Source of the DNA: Streptomyces sp. | GTDB taxonomy: Bacteria; Actinomycetota; Actinomycetes; Streptomycetales; Streptomycetaceae | Length of the DNA stretch: 64,000 nt | NCBI RefSeq assembly: GCF_031181555.1 | Contig: NZ_JAPSKQ010000005.1 | Span: 1-64,000 of the forward strand | Reading direction: 5' to 3' | Shown here: positions 54,001-62,873 of the stretch, piece after piece | Position numbering within the stretch: position 1 is the first letter of the stretch | Layout of the letters: each line of letters opens with the position of its first letter | The notes under the pieces: generated by a model | What the model was told of the DNA's origin: nothing | Seen by the model: only the letters and a program-made list of their open reading frames with translations | The model's database searches: none | Program-made: the position numbers and the translations under genes

Positions 54001-55614
54001 ATGACGGACGCGCAGACCCGGGAAACGACCGGCACCAACCCCCTCGCCCCCGCTCCGGAGGGCGCCCGCACCGCCGCCGACGTGGTCACCCCCGAGCTGG
54101 TGGCCCAGCTCACCAAGGGAGTCGTCGGTTCCGGGCGCACCGCCAACCACACGCCGTTCACCGGCGAGAAGCTGGCCGACCTGCCCGAGTCGACGCCCGA
54201 GGACGTGCGGCGGGCCTTCGAGACGGCCCGCGCCGCCCAGGCCGTATGGGCGCAGGTCCCGGTGCGCCGGCGCGCGGCCGTCCTGCTCCGTTTCCACGAC
54301 CTCGTGCTCGAACGCCAGGCCGAGGTGCTCGACCTGATCCAGCTGGAGACCGGCAAGGCCCGCCTGCACGCCCACGAGGAGGTGCAGGCCGTCGCCGTCG
54401 TCGCCCGTCACTACGGCCGCCGCGCCGCCGCCTACCTCGGACCGAAGCGGCACGCCGGCGCCGTACCGACCCTGACGAAGGCCGTCGAGCTGCGCCACCC
54501 GCGCGGTGTCGTCGGCCAGATCGTCCCCTGGAACTACCCCCTGGAGCTGTCCGTCGGCGACGCGCTGCCCGCCCTCGTCGCGGGCAACGCGATCGTGATG
54601 AAGCCGGACACCGAGTCCTGCCTGACGGCGTTGTGGGCCCGGGACCTGCTGATCGAGGCCGGGCTGCCCGCCGACGTCCTCCAGGTCGTCCTCGGCGTCG
54701 GGCCCGTCATCGGACCCGAGGTCGTCAAGCACGGCGACTACGTCTCCTTCACCGGCTCCACCCGCACCGGCCGCGAGGTCGCCACGGTCGCCGCCGACCG
54801 GCTCGTCGGCGTCTCCCTCGAACTCGGCGGCAAGAACGCCATGCTGGTGCTGGAGGACGCCGACATCGAGAAGGCCGCGGCGGGCGCCGTCCGCGCCTGC
54901 TTCTCCTCCGCGGGCCAGCTCTGCGTCTCCATCGAGCGGCTGTACGTCCACGAGTCGGTCGCCGACGCCTTCCTCGACCGCTTCGCCGCCCGCACCCGCG
55001 CCATGCGGCTGGGCAACTCCCTCGCCTACGGCGCCGACATGGGGTCGCTGGTCAGCGGCCACCAGCTGGAGACCGTCAAGCGGCACGTCGAGGACGCCGT
55101 CGCCAAGGGCGCGCGGATCGTCGCCGGGGGCGTCGCCCGCCCCGACATCGGCCCGTTCTTCTACGAGCCGACCATCCTCGACGGCGTCACGGACACCATG
55201 ACGCTGTGCTCCGAGGAGACCTTCGGCCCGGTGGTGTCCGTCTACCGCTTCCGCACCGAGGACGAGGCCGTCGAACGCGCCAACGCCACGCCGTACGGCC
55301 TGAACTCCTCGGTCTGGACGACCAGCGCCCGCCGGGGCCGCGAGATCGCCGCCCGGTTGCGCACCGGCACGGTCAACATCAACGAGGGCTACGCGTCCGC
55401 GTACGGCAGCGTCCAGTCGCCGATGGGCGGCATGAAGCAGTCCGGCCTGGGCCGCCGGCACGGGGCCGAGGGCATCCTCAAGTACACCGAGTCGCAGACC
55501 GTCGCCCACCAGCGCGTCCTGCCGATGGCGCCCTCGTTCGGCATGGACGACGAGAAGTACGCGGCGTTCATGAGCCGCAGCCTGCGCCTGATGAAGGCGT
55601 TCCGCTTCCGCTAG
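54001..55614 (+). CDS. gabD2: Succinate-semialdehyde dehydrogenase (NADP-dependent, GabD2 type)
   Basis: 537 residues, ATG 54001. Aldehyde dehydrogenase motifs: IVPWNYPLELSVGDALPAL, catalytic Glu in SLELGGKNAMLVLEDADIEK, nucleophilic Cys in FSSAGQLCVSIERLYV, and EETFGPVVSVYRF. The GQLC nucleophile context is that of the GabD2/SSADH-like group found in actinobacteria. It would convert succinate semialdehyde to succinate in GABA or partial TCA-shunt metabolism; other aldehydes are possible. 48 bp before the GMC gene on the same strand, so probably co-transcribed. Confidence 0.9.
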   Translation: MTDAQTRETTGTNPLAPAPEGARTAADVVTPELVAQLTKGVVGSGRTANHTPFTGEKLADLPESTPEDVRRAFETARAAQAVWAQVPVRRRAAVLLRFHDLVLERQAEVLDLIQLETGKARLHAHEEVQAVAVVARHYGRRAAAYLGPKRHAGAVPTLTKAVELRHPRGVVGQIVPWNYPLELSVGDALPALVAGNAIVMKPDTESCLTALWARDLLIEAGLPADVLQVVLGVGPVIGPEVVKHGDYVSFTGSTRTGREVATVAADRLVGVSLELGGKNAMLVLEDADIEKAAAGAVRACFSSAGQLCVSIERLYVHESVADAFLDRFAARTRAMRLGNSLAYGADMGSLVSGHQLETVKRHVEDAVAKGARIVAGGVARPDIGPFFYEPTILDGVTDTMTLCSEETFGPVVSVYRFRTEDEAVERANATPYGLNSSVWTTSARRGREIAARLRTGTVNINEGYASAYGSVQSPMGGMKQSGLGRRHGAEGILKYTESQTVAHQRVLPMAPSFGMDDEKYAAFMSRSLRLMKAFRFR

Positions 55615-55662
55615 ACAGCCCCCGCACCGCACCAGCACCGCAGCTTTCGACGAGGAGAGCAC

Positions 55663-57492
55663 GTGTCACAGGAGAACTCCGTCCAGGACATGGACGACGA
55701 ACGGGGCGACGACTCCGCGTACGACTACGACGTCGTCGTCGTCGGCTCCGGCTTCGGCGGCTCGGTCTCGGCGCTCCGCCTGACCGAGAAGGGCTACCGC
55801 GTCGGCGTCCTGGAAGCGGGCCGCCGCTTCACCCGCGAGTCCCTGCCGAAGAACTCCTGGGACCTGAAGAACTACCTGTGGGCCCCCAGGCTCGGCATGT
55901 ACGGCATCCAGCGCATCCACCTGCTGGGCAACGTCATGGTCCTGGCCGGAGCGGGCGTCGGCGGCGGCTCCCTCAACTACGCCAACACCCTGTACGTACC
56001 GCCCAAGCCCTTCTTCGAGGACCCGCAGTGGCGTGACATCACGGACTGGCAGGAGGAACTGGCACCGTACTACGACCAGGCGCGCCGCATGCTCGGCGTC
56101 CGGATCAACCCGACGATGACCCCGTCGGACGTGCACCTGAAGGCGGCGGCCGAGCGGATGGGCGTGGGCGACACCTTCCACATGGCCCCGGTCGGCGTGT
56201 TCTTCGGCGACGGCGAGGACGCCGACGGGAAGGTGACGGCGAAGCCGGGGCAGGAGGTGCCCGACCCGTACTTCGGCGGGGCAGGGCCGTCGCGGCGGGC
56301 CTGTGCCGAATGCGGCGAGTGCATGACCGGCTGCCGTCACGGCGCGAAGAACACCCTCAACGAGAACTACCTCCACCTCGCCGAGAAGGCGGGCGCGGTC
56401 GTCCACCCGATGACGACGGTCGTGTCGGTGACGGAGGACTCGCGGGGCGGCTACGCCGTCGCCACGCTCCCGACCGACAACCGCCGCAGGGGAGCGGGCC
56501 GCACCTTCCGGGCCCGCCGGGTCGTCCTGGCCGCCGGTACGTACGGCACCCAGACGCTGCTGCACCGCATGAAGGCCGGCGGTCAACTGCCGTACCTGTC
56601 GGACAGGCTGGGCGAGCTGACCCGCACCAACTCCGAGGCGCTGGTCGGAGCCCAGACCGACAACCGCCGCTACCGCAGGGCGACCGGCGCGCCGAGGGTG
56701 GACTTCACCCGCGGTGTCGCCATCACGTCCTCGATCCACCCGGACGAGAACACCCACATCGAGCCGGTCCGCTACGGCCGCGGCTCCAACTCGATGGGCT
56801 CTCTGTCCATCCTCCAGGTCCCGTACGCGGGCGGCGGTTCGGGGACGGCCCGGGTGCTCGGCTGGCTGGGCAACGCGGCCAGGCACCCCTGGCTGTTGTT
56901 CCGTTCCCTCTCCAACCGGCGCTGGTCGGAGCGGACCATCATCGGCCTGGTGATGCAGTCGCTGGACAACTCCCTGACGACCTGTCTGAAGCCGTCCGGG
57001 GTCGGCCGCGGCCTGCTCACCGCCCGGCAGGGGCACGGCGCGCCCAACCCCAAGCAGATCAAGGCGGCCACGGAGGGCGCGTCGGCGCTGGCGGCCGAGA
57101 TCAACGGCTTCGCGGGCTCCAACGTCGGTGAGCTGACGGGGATGCCGCTGACGGCCCACTTCCTGGGCGGCTGTCCGATCGGCGCCTCCCGCGAGACCGG
57201 CGTGATCGACCCGTACCACCGCCTCTACGGCCACCCCGGGATCTCGGTCGTGGACGGTGCCGCGGTCTCGGCGAACCTGGGGGTGAACCCGTCCCTGACC
57301 ATCACGGCACAGGCCGAGCGGGCGATGTCGTACTGGCCCAACAAGGGCGAGACCGACCCGCGTCCGGAGCAGGGTGCCTCCTACCGGCGCCTCCAGCCGG
57401 TCGAGCCGAAGTCCCCGGCGGTCCCGGCGGACGCGTTCGGCGCGCTGAAGCTGCCGTTCCTCGGGATGCCGACAGTGCCGCCGAAGAAGTAG
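55663..57492 (+). CDS. GMC-type FAD oxidoreductase, ChoD-like, with a four-Cys motif
   Basis: 609 residues. GTG 55663 with GAGGAG upstream. FAD loop VVVVGSGFGGSVSALRLTEK, LEAGRRF, GGSLNYAN, and C-terminal SVVDGAAVSANLGVNPSLTI typical of GMC/cholesterol-oxidase-like enzymes. Cys214, 217, 220 and 224 (CAECGECMTGC) form a C-x2-C-x2-C-x3-C pattern resembling an Fe-S binding loop, followed by RHGAKNT. Gene position next to guaB3-side genes parallels Rv3409c (ChoD) of M. tuberculosis. Annotated function in homologues is cholesterol oxidase; the natural substrate in Streptomyces is unproved. Confidence 0.9.
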   Translation: MSQENSVQDMDDERGDDSAYDYDVVVVGSGFGGSVSALRLTEKGYRVGVLEAGRRFTRESLPKNSWDLKNYLWAPRLGMYGIQRIHLLGNVMVLAGAGVGGGSLNYANTLYVPPKPFFEDPQWRDITDWQEELAPYYDQARRMLGVRINPTMTPSDVHLKAAAERMGVGDTFHMAPVGVFFGDGEDADGKVTAKPGQEVPDPYFGGAGPSRRACAECGECMTGCRHGAKNTLNENYLHLAEKAGAVVHPMTTVVSVTEDSRGGYAVATLPTDNRRRGAGRTFRARRVVLAAGTYGTQTLLHRMKAGGQLPYLSDRLGELTRTNSEALVGAQTDNRRYRRATGAPRVDFTRGVAITSSIHPDENTHIEPVRYGRGSNSMGSLSILQVPYAGGGSGTARVLGWLGNAARHPWLLFRSLSNRRWSERTIIGLVMQSLDNSLTTCLKPSGVGRGLLTARQGHGAPNPKQIKAATEGASALAAEINGFAGSNVGELTGMPLTAHFLGGCPIGASRETGVIDPYHRLYGHPGISVVDGAAVSANLGVNPSLTITAQAERAMSYWPNKGETDPRPEQGASYRRLQPVEPKSPAVPADAFGALKLPFLGMPTVPPKK

Positions 57493-57569
57493 CCGGAAGC
57501 GGAAGAAACAGCTGGAAGCGCGGGCACAAGCGGAAGCGGACGGGAAAGGGACGACGGGAAAGGGCCAAG
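57493..57569 (+). repeat. Purine-rich short direct repeats after choD-like gene
   Basis: A G+A tract built from variants of GGAAGCGG and GGGAAAGGG between the stop codon and the terminator. Low-complexity DNA with no coding signal. Confidence 0.5.
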
Positions 57570-57625
57570 GGACAAGGGAAAAGGACCTGGGCCCCCCTCC
57601 GAGCCCAGGTCCTTTTCCCTTGTCC
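57570..57625. terminator. Very strong bidirectional terminator
   Basis: Perfect 23-bp stem (57570-57592 with 57603-57625; core AAGGGAAAAGGACCTGGGC) and 10-nt loop in the convergent spacer between the GMC gene and the sortase-substrate gene. Its right arm supplies a CTTTTCC tract. Confidence 0.92.
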
Positions 57626-57661
57626 TGTGTGCTGCCGTGCGCGAAGCGCTGTCAGGCGTCG

Positions 57662-58645
57662 TTACGCCTCCGCACCGGCCTTGCGCCGACGCACCACGAA
57701 CACCGCCCCGGCACCGGCCACGACGGCGGCACCGCCGACCAGACCGATCATCGGAAGGGCGGAGCTGGAACCGGTCGCGGCGAGGCTGCCGGTGACCTTC
57801 GGCGTGTCGGCACTCGGCTTCTTGTCCGCCACGGGCGCCTTGCCGCCCTCCTGCGGCTTGGTGCCGTCGGTGTCCGTGCCGGCGGCCACGATCTGGAACT
57901 TGTACGACACGTCACCGAAGCCGGTGCACTCGCCGTCCGCGTCGCCGTAGATCGTCGCGCCGAGCGAGAAGCCGGCGCCCACGGGGGCGGACGCCTTCAC
58001 GTTGACGCGCAGCGGGATGTTGACCTCGTACCCCGGCTCCAGCTCGTCGGTGTAGCCGACGTAGCCGACCGCGTAGCCGCCCTCGTCGAGGTCCACCCAG
58101 GACTTGGTGTCCGGGTCCCACGCCTGCAGCCGGACCTGCTTGCTGGTGAACAGGTCCATGCCGTCGGCGTCGGGGGAGGCCCCGGCGAAGAAGTCCAGGT
58201 CCCGCAGGGGCGAGTCGGAGTCGTTCAGCACGTTCAGCGAGAACTTGTGCCAGCCGCTGCCCGCGGAGATCTTGCCGGGCAGGCCGGTGATGCTGACGTC
58301 GACCTTGGTGTCCTCGCACACGGACGGCTCGGGGTCCGGGGTCTCCGTCTCCTCCGGCGCCGACGTGCTCGGGGCCGGGCTGGTGGCGGAGGAGGACGTG
58401 CTCGGCACCGGGGCCGGCTCGCTCGTGGAGGCGCTGGGCGAGGTCTCGCCGGTCGGCTCCGTCGACGCGGTCGACTCGGTCGCGGACGGCGAGGCGGACG
58501 TCTCGTCGCCGGTCGGGGTCCCGGTCGTGGAAACGCTCGGCGTGGCCGTGGGGTCGGTCGCGTACGCGGCCGGGGCCGCGAGAAGGGCGACCGGGGCTAT
58601 CACTGCCGTCGCGGCCGCTGCGGCCATGGCACGGCGAAGCTTCAT
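57662..58645 (-). CDS. Sortase-anchored (LAATG) secreted protein with Ser/Thr-rich stalk
   Basis: 327 residues. ATG 58645, signal peptide RRAMAAAAATAVIAPVALLA cut near AAYATD. A Ser/Thr/Pro/Glu-rich stalk (residues about 30-108), then one compact beta-rich domain of about 150 residues with CEDTKVDVSITGLPGKISAG, SLNVLNDSDSPLRDLDFF, GYEVNIPLRVNVKASAPVGA and GECTGFGDVSYKFQIV. C-terminal sorting signal: LAATG, hydrophobic helix MIGLVGGAAVVAGAGAVFVV, then RRRKAG. LAxTG marks class E sortase (SrtE) substrates, as in chaplins. No sortase gene is in the window. Surface display, function unknown. Confidence 0.9.
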   Translation of the reverse strand: MKLRRAMAAAAATAVIAPVALLAAPAAYATDPTATPSVSTTGTPTGDETSASPSATESTASTEPTGETSPSASTSEPAPVPSTSSSATSPAPSTSAPEETETPDPEPSVCEDTKVDVSITGLPGKISAGSGWHKFSLNVLNDSDSPLRDLDFFAGASPDADGMDLFTSKQVRLQAWDPDTKSWVDLDEGGYAVGYVGYTDELEPGYEVNIPLRVNVKASAPVGAGFSLGATIYGDADGECTGFGDVSYKFQIVAAGTDTDGTKPQEGGKAPVADKKPSADTPKVTGSLAATGSSSALPMIGLVGGAAVVAGAGAVFVVRRRKAGAEA

Positions 58646-58879
58646 GAAGACCTCGGTGAGTCCGGTGTGCCGCGGGGTGCGGCACGGGCTGGGAGGCGCC
58701 TTCGTGTGGGGCGCGCGGGTGTGATGCGTGATGTCAGTGAGTTCGATCCACGACGTCCGTGGATGGTTGTCCTGCCTCTCACAGAATTCTTATGTGAGGT
58801 GGATCACCCGTGAGGGGTGATCATCGCTGGCGTACGCTCGGCCGCCTGTCACCGCCGTCGAGAGAAAGTCCGCGATCCC

Positions 58880-60109
58880 GTGGCCGAGCAGCCGTCCGAA
58901 GAGCCCAGACCGGAGTCCTCCGCCCTCCCGGACGACGTGTGGGAGAAGTTCGTCCAGGACAGCGAGCGCGACATCCGCACCTCCGCCCCCAAGGAACCCT
59001 CCGCCCGGGCCCGCATGGTGACCGAGCGGCTGCGGGCCATGGACGAGGCGCAGGCCAGGACGGGCGGTGGCGGCGGACGCCGTCGGGGCAGGAAGAAGGC
59101 CGCCTCTCCGCCCGCCCGGCCGGAGGGCTGGCGCACCGGTCCCGCCTGGCAGGAGAGGAACGGCCGGGCCGCACGCCGCCGCAGGGGCTGGAGCGTCGTG
59201 GGCGTGCTGGCCGCCGCCGCGCTGGCCGTCGTCGCCGTCAACCCGTCCGCCGCGCTGTCCTGGCTGCCCGGTGGACTCGGCGACGGTTCCGGTGGTGCGG
59301 ACGCGGCCGGCCCGGCGTCCCCGGCACCGCTCGCCCCCGAGACCGCCCGCCCCAGTGGCGCGCCCTCCGCGGCCTCCGCGGGCACACCCACCCGCGAGCG
59401 GCCCTTCGCCGGATCCCCGGCCGCCCGCTGGGAGTCGGGAGCGGACGCCGTCCGGCTGCCGGAGGCGAAGGCCGTCAACGGGGTTCCCGCCGGCCGGATC
59501 GAGGAGGCCCTGCGGCGGACGAAGGAGTTCCTGGTCGCCTCCAACCTCGACCCCGGGGTGCTGAAGGGCGGCGAGCCGAAGAAGGCGCTGGCCCTCGTGG
59601 ACCCCTTGGCGGAGGAGTACCTCTCCGACCTGCGCGCCGCGCTGCGCGAGCCCAGCGAGGAGAACGACCCGGTGTGGACGTTCACCCGTTTCGACCCCGA
59701 AGAGGTCGACCTCGTGGGCGACGTGCGGGTCCGCGGCCGCATGACGGTGAAGCCCGGGCGCGGAGCCGCCGGGAAGGCCGTGATCAAGGCCGACTACACC
59801 TTCGTGTACGCGGTGGCCCGCGCCGGCGGCGGCGACGAGGTGACCCGGGCCGTCGTCCGCCGGGTGGTCGAGGTGGACGTCGCGGACCTCACCAGGTACC
59901 AGGGCACCGAGGGGCACCTCTGGATCCTCGCCGTCGACGGCGAGATCTCCAACGACGACTGCCGGGACGGCGACGGCGTGATCCGTCCGCAGTTCCCCGC
60001 CGACCTGCGGACCGGTCCCGAGCCGACCGGAGAGGCGCGCGACCCGTACGACCGCAGCAAGCAAGTGGCCGGAGCCGAGGAGGGATGCGGCGTCGTCACC
60101 CGCACCTGA
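58880..60109 (+). CDS. Single-pass membrane protein with extracellular domain, function unknown
   Basis: 409 residues from GTG 58880. Cytoplasmic part: acidic helix ALPDDVWEKFVQDSERDIRT, then basic Arg/Gly region. One transmembrane helix (GWSVVGVLAAAALAVVAVNP) and a Ser/Ala/Pro linker. Extracellular domain of about 220 residues with AVNGVPAGRIEEALRRTKEF, EENDPVWTFTRFDPEEVDLV, GRMTVKPGRGAAGKAVIKAD and RTKQVAGAEEGCGV-like end. No family recognised; the layout is widespread in streptomycetes near guaA by my recollection. The alternative ATG 58817 adds 21 unconvincing residues. Confidence 0.75.
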   Translation: MAEQPSEEPRPESSALPDDVWEKFVQDSERDIRTSAPKEPSARARMVTERLRAMDEAQARTGGGGGRRRGRKKAASPPARPEGWRTGPAWQERNGRAARRRRGWSVVGVLAAAALAVVAVNPSAALSWLPGGLGDGSGGADAAGPASPAPLAPETARPSGAPSAASAGTPTRERPFAGSPAARWESGADAVRLPEAKAVNGVPAGRIEEALRRTKEFLVASNLDPGVLKGGEPKKALALVDPLAEEYLSDLRAALREPSEENDPVWTFTRFDPEEVDLVGDVRVRGRMTVKPGRGAAGKAVIKADYTFVYAVARAGGGDEVTRAVVRRVVEVDVADLTRYQGTEGHLWILAVDGEISNDDCRDGDGVIRPQFPADLRTGPEPTGEARDPYDRSKQVAGAEEGCGVVTRT

Positions 60110-60585
60110 CACCGCCGTCCGTACGGCATGCGAAGGGCCCCGCGGGGCGGAACCGCGGGGCCCTTCCTCTCGTCGGCACCGACGTCAGGGCGGCATCGGT
60201 GCCCGGGAGCGGCGCCGGGGGGGGGAAGCGCCGCGCGTCTCCTCCGCACCCCGCCGTGGCCGTCGGGCCCGGACGTGTGCGGTGTTCGGCCGGCCGGCCC
60301 CGGGCGTCCCCGGAGCCGGCCGTTCTCTTGGGTGACCGGGCTGCTGTCCCCTGCCGTCCGGTCACTCTTCCGGAGCGAGGTCCCACGACGTACGGCACGA
60401 CCCGTACGTCTCATCGCTCCGGCGAGCCACGCGTGGTTCTTCCGTGCCCGCCCCTGGCCGGCGCGGACACCGGTACCAACGAAGCGGTTCCGGCACCGGT
60501 CACGGGCCGTACGGGTGAGAAACGATGCGTACGTCTGTACCGGGAACACGGGAACGGGGGTGCGGCTCCCGCGCCGCCCGCCGGC
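60110..60585. other. Convergent spacer between membrane protein and chorismate mutase genes
   Basis: 476 bp with no supported gene. Contains the hairpin below and a G9 run near 60220. Frames across it on both strands are open but Arg/Pro-rich and shadow-like. Confidence 0.5.
60132..60166. terminator. Terminator downstream of the membrane protein gene
   Basis: Perfect 14-bp stem GAAGGGCCCCGCGG/CCGCGGGGCCCTTC, 7-nt loop, 22 bp after the stop codon, followed by CTCT. Confidence 0.85.
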
Positions 60586-60903
60586 TCAGATCTTCCCCCG
60601 GCACAGCTCCAGCAGGGTCATCGCGAGCGGGGTGCCCGGCTTGCCCAGCGCGTCCCTGTAGCGGGCGAGGATCTCCATCTCGCGGGAGAGGTTCACGCGC
60701 CGGCCGCCGGAGGCGATCCGTTCCTTCTGGACGACGGCCGACACGGCCATCCGTTCCTGCACGAGGCCGATGATCCGGTCGTCGAGCGCGTCGATCCGCT
60801 CGCGGGCGCCGGTGATCGCCTCGGCGGCCTCGGCGGTGCGGGCGCCGGTCTTCTCGGCGGACCGCGTCGTCGTGGACTGCGTCGCGGCGGCGGTGACGGT
60901 CAT
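60586..60903 (-). CDS. Chorismate mutase, AroQ type
   Basis: 105 residues. ATG 60903 with GAGGAG eight bases upstream. AroQ helical signature: ARERIDALDDRIIGLVQERM, VVQKERIASGGRRV, NLSREMEILARYRDALG, LLELCRGKI; the Arg and Lys residues that hold chorismate (R-I-D-x-L-D, Lys in QKE, Arg in SREME region) are in place. Converts chorismate to prephenate for Phe and Tyr. An N-terminal Thr/Ala-rich extension of about 30 residues precedes the domain. Behind a probable attenuator with leader peptide on the same strand. Confidence 0.92.
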   Translation of the reverse strand: MTVTAAATQSTTTRSAEKTGARTAEAAEAITGARERIDALDDRIIGLVQERMAVSAVVQKERIASGGRRVNLSREMEILARYRDALGKPGTPLAMTLLELCRGKI

Positions 60904-61018
60904 GTCGGGGCTCCTCGATGGGTGGGTGCGGGATGCCCCGGAGCGACAGGGTCCGGGAAACGCCAGGCGCCCCGGACCTTGTCGGCCCGGGGCGCCTGGG
61001 AAGTCGCTTGTCAGATGC
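60904..61018 (-). promoter_or_regulatory. Probable transcription attenuator in the chorismate mutase leader
   Basis: On the minus strand the leader after the short ORF forms a 13-bp terminator stem (plus-strand arms CCAGGCGCCCCGG 60963-60975 and CCGGGGCGCCTGG 60987-60999) followed by CGTTT. Part of the terminator, CCCGGACC (60971-60978), can pair instead with GGTCCGGG (60950-60957), a mutually exclusive antiterminator-like helix. Confidence 0.65.
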
Positions 61019-61090
61019 TCAAGCAGCACGACCATGGCAGCCGGCGGGCCGGTCGCCATAGGTAAAGAGGAAGGTCGGGTGCGTGAGCAT
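61019..61090 (-). CDS. Leader peptide of chorismate mutase (leaderless mRNA)
   Basis: 23-codon ORF, ATG 61090, sequence beginning MLTHPTFLFTYGDRP and ending GCHGRAA, stop at 61019-61021. Phe-Leu-Phe-Thr-Tyr includes the end products of the pathway, and rare-for-Streptomyces codons TTT and TAT are used in that run. A promoter (TTGGAC, 17 bp, CATACT) sits only 7 bp before the ATG, so the message would start at or near the AUG. It is followed by a terminator hairpin before the structural gene: the arrangement of ribosome-mediated attenuation. Confidence 0.6.
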   Translation of the reverse strand: MLTHPTFLFTYGDRPAGCHGRAA

Positions 61091-61097
61091 GGCGCCC

Positions 61098-61126
61098 AGT
61101 ATGCCGCGCATCCCCGGGGCGTCCAA
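61098..61126 (-). promoter_or_regulatory. Promoter of the chorismate mutase leader
   Basis: Read on the minus strand: -35 TTGGAC (61121-61126), 17-bp spacer, -10 CATACT (61098-61103). The predicted start falls at about 61090-61092, on the leader-peptide ATG. Confidence 0.65.
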
Positions 61127-61271
61127 CACGGATCGCATGGTGAGACGCGCGTCCGCCCGGGGCGGCCCGGGGCCGCTAGGGGCCGCTCGGGGAGCGAGGG
61201 CGGGGGCTTTGCGCCCACCCCGGTAGAATCGGGAGACACAAGACCCCCGCCCCACCGCCGGAAGGCACCTC

Positions 61272-62852
61272 GTGTCATCAGCGACTCCCGCTGCCAACGC
61301 GCCCGACACCGTCCTGGTCGTCGACTTCGGCGCACAGTACGCCCAGCTCATCGCCCGTCGCGTCCGCGAGGCGCGGGTCTACAGCGAGATCGTGCCGAGC
61401 ACCATGCCGGTCGAGGAGATCCTCGCCAAGAACCCCGCGGCGATCATCCTGTCCGGCGGCCCCTCGTCCGTGTACGAGGAGGGCGCCCCCACCGTCGACC
61501 GCGCGCTCTTCGAGGCCGGCGTCCCCGTCTTCGGCATGTGCTACGGCTTCCAGCTCATGGCCCAGAGCCTGGGCGGCCGGGTGGACAACACCGGCGCCCG
61601 TGAGTACGGCCGTACGGACCTGCACGTCGCCAGGGCGTCCTCCACCCTCTTCGAGGGCACCCCGGAGGAGCAGGCCGTCTGGATGTCGCACGGCGACGCC
61701 TGCTCCGCCGCTCCCGAGGGCTTCACCGTCACGGCCTCCACGGACGTCGTCCCGGTCGCCGCGTTCGAGAACGACGACAAGAAGCTCTACGGCGTCCAGT
61801 ACCACCCCGAGGTGATGCACTCCACGCACGGGCAGCAGGTGCTGGAGCACTTCCTGTACCGGGGCGCGGGCCTGAGCCCCGACTGGACCACCGGCAACGT
61901 CATCGACGAGCAGGTCGCCGCCATCCGCGAACTGGTCGGCGACAAGCGCGCCATCTGCGGCCTGTCCGGCGGCGTGGACTCCGCCGTCGCCGCGGCCCTC
62001 GTCCAGAAGGCCATCGGCTCCCAGCTGACCTGCGTGTACGTCGACCACGGCCTGATGCGCAAGGGCGAGACCGAGCAGGTCGAGAAGGACTTCGTGGCCG
62101 CGACCGGCGTCCAGCTCAAGGTCGTCGACGCCGAGGAGCGGTTCCTCAAGGCGCTCGCCGGGGTCAGCGACCCCGAGGAGAAGCGGAAGATCATCGGCCG
62201 GGAGTTCATCCGGGTCTTCGAGCAGGCCCAGGCCGAGATCATCGCGGACGAGGGCCCGGCGGTGGAGTTCCTGGTCCAGGGCACGCTCTACCCGGACGTC
62301 GTCGAGTCCGGCGGCGGCACCGGCACCGCCAACATCAAGTCCCACCACAACGTCGGCGGCCTCCCCGAGGACCTCGAGTTCAAGCTGATCGAGCCGCTGC
62401 GCAAGCTGTTCAAGGACGAGGTCCGCATGGTCGGCCAGGAGCTCGGCCTGCCCGACGAGATCGTCCACCGCCAGCCCTTCCCTGGTCCCGGCCTCGGCAT
62501 CCGCATCGTCGGCGAGGTGACCAAGGAGCGGCTCGACCTGCTCCGCGAGGCCGACGCCATCGCCCGTGAGGAGCTGACCGCGGCCGGTCTCGACCGGGAC
62601 ATCTGGCAGTGCCCGGTGGTCCTGCTCGCGGACGTGCGGTCCGTCGGTGTCCAGGGCGACGGCCGGACCTACGGCCACCCGATCGTCCTGCGCCCGGTCT
62701 CCAGCGAGGACGCCATGACCGCCGACTGGTCCCGGCTGCCGTACGACGTCCTCGCGAAGATCTCGACCCGCATCACCAACGAGGTGCGGGACGTCAACCG
62801 CGTCGTCCTCGACGTGACCTCCAAGCCGCCGGGGACCATCGAGTGGGAGTAG
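61272..62852 (+). CDS. guaA: GMP synthase (glutamine-hydrolysing)
   Basis: 526 residues, GTG 61272. N-terminal class I glutamine amidotransferase: [15 protein letters not shown], nucleophile in [16 protein letters not shown], and [11 protein letters not shown] (His-Pro-Glu). Central PP-loop ATP pyrophosphatase [21 protein letters not shown]-terminal dimerisation domain with [20 protein letters not shown] and [20 protein letters not shown], then IEWE. Converts XMP to GMP, completing the pathway begun by guaB. Length normal. Confidence 0.98.
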   Translation: MSSATPAANAPDTVLVVDFGAQYAQLIARRVREARVYSEIVPSTMPVEEILAKNPAAIILSGGPSSVYEEGAPTVDRALFEAGVPVFGMCYGFQLMAQSLGGRVDNTGAREYGRTDLHVARASSTLFEGTPEEQAVWMSHGDACSAAPEGFTVTASTDVVPVAAFENDDKKLYGVQYHPEVMHSTHGQQVLEHFLYRGAGLSPDWTTGNVIDEQVAAIRELVGDKRAICGLSGGVDSAVAAALVQKAIGSQLTCVYVDHGLMRKGETEQVEKDFVAATGVQLKVVDAEERFLKALAGVSDPEEKRKIIGREFIRVFEQAQAEIIADEGPAVEFLVQGTLYPDVVESGGGTGTANIKSHHNVGGLPEDLEFKLIEPLRKLFKDEVRMVGQELGLPDEIVHRQPFPGPGLGIRIVGEVTKERLDLLREADAIAREELTAAGLDRDIWQCPVVLLADVRSVGVQGDGRTYGHPIVLRPVSSEDAMTADWSRLPYDVLAKISTRITNEVRDVNRVVLDVTSKPPGTIEWE

Positions 62853-62873
62853 TCCCCGGGGCAGGTCCCAAGG

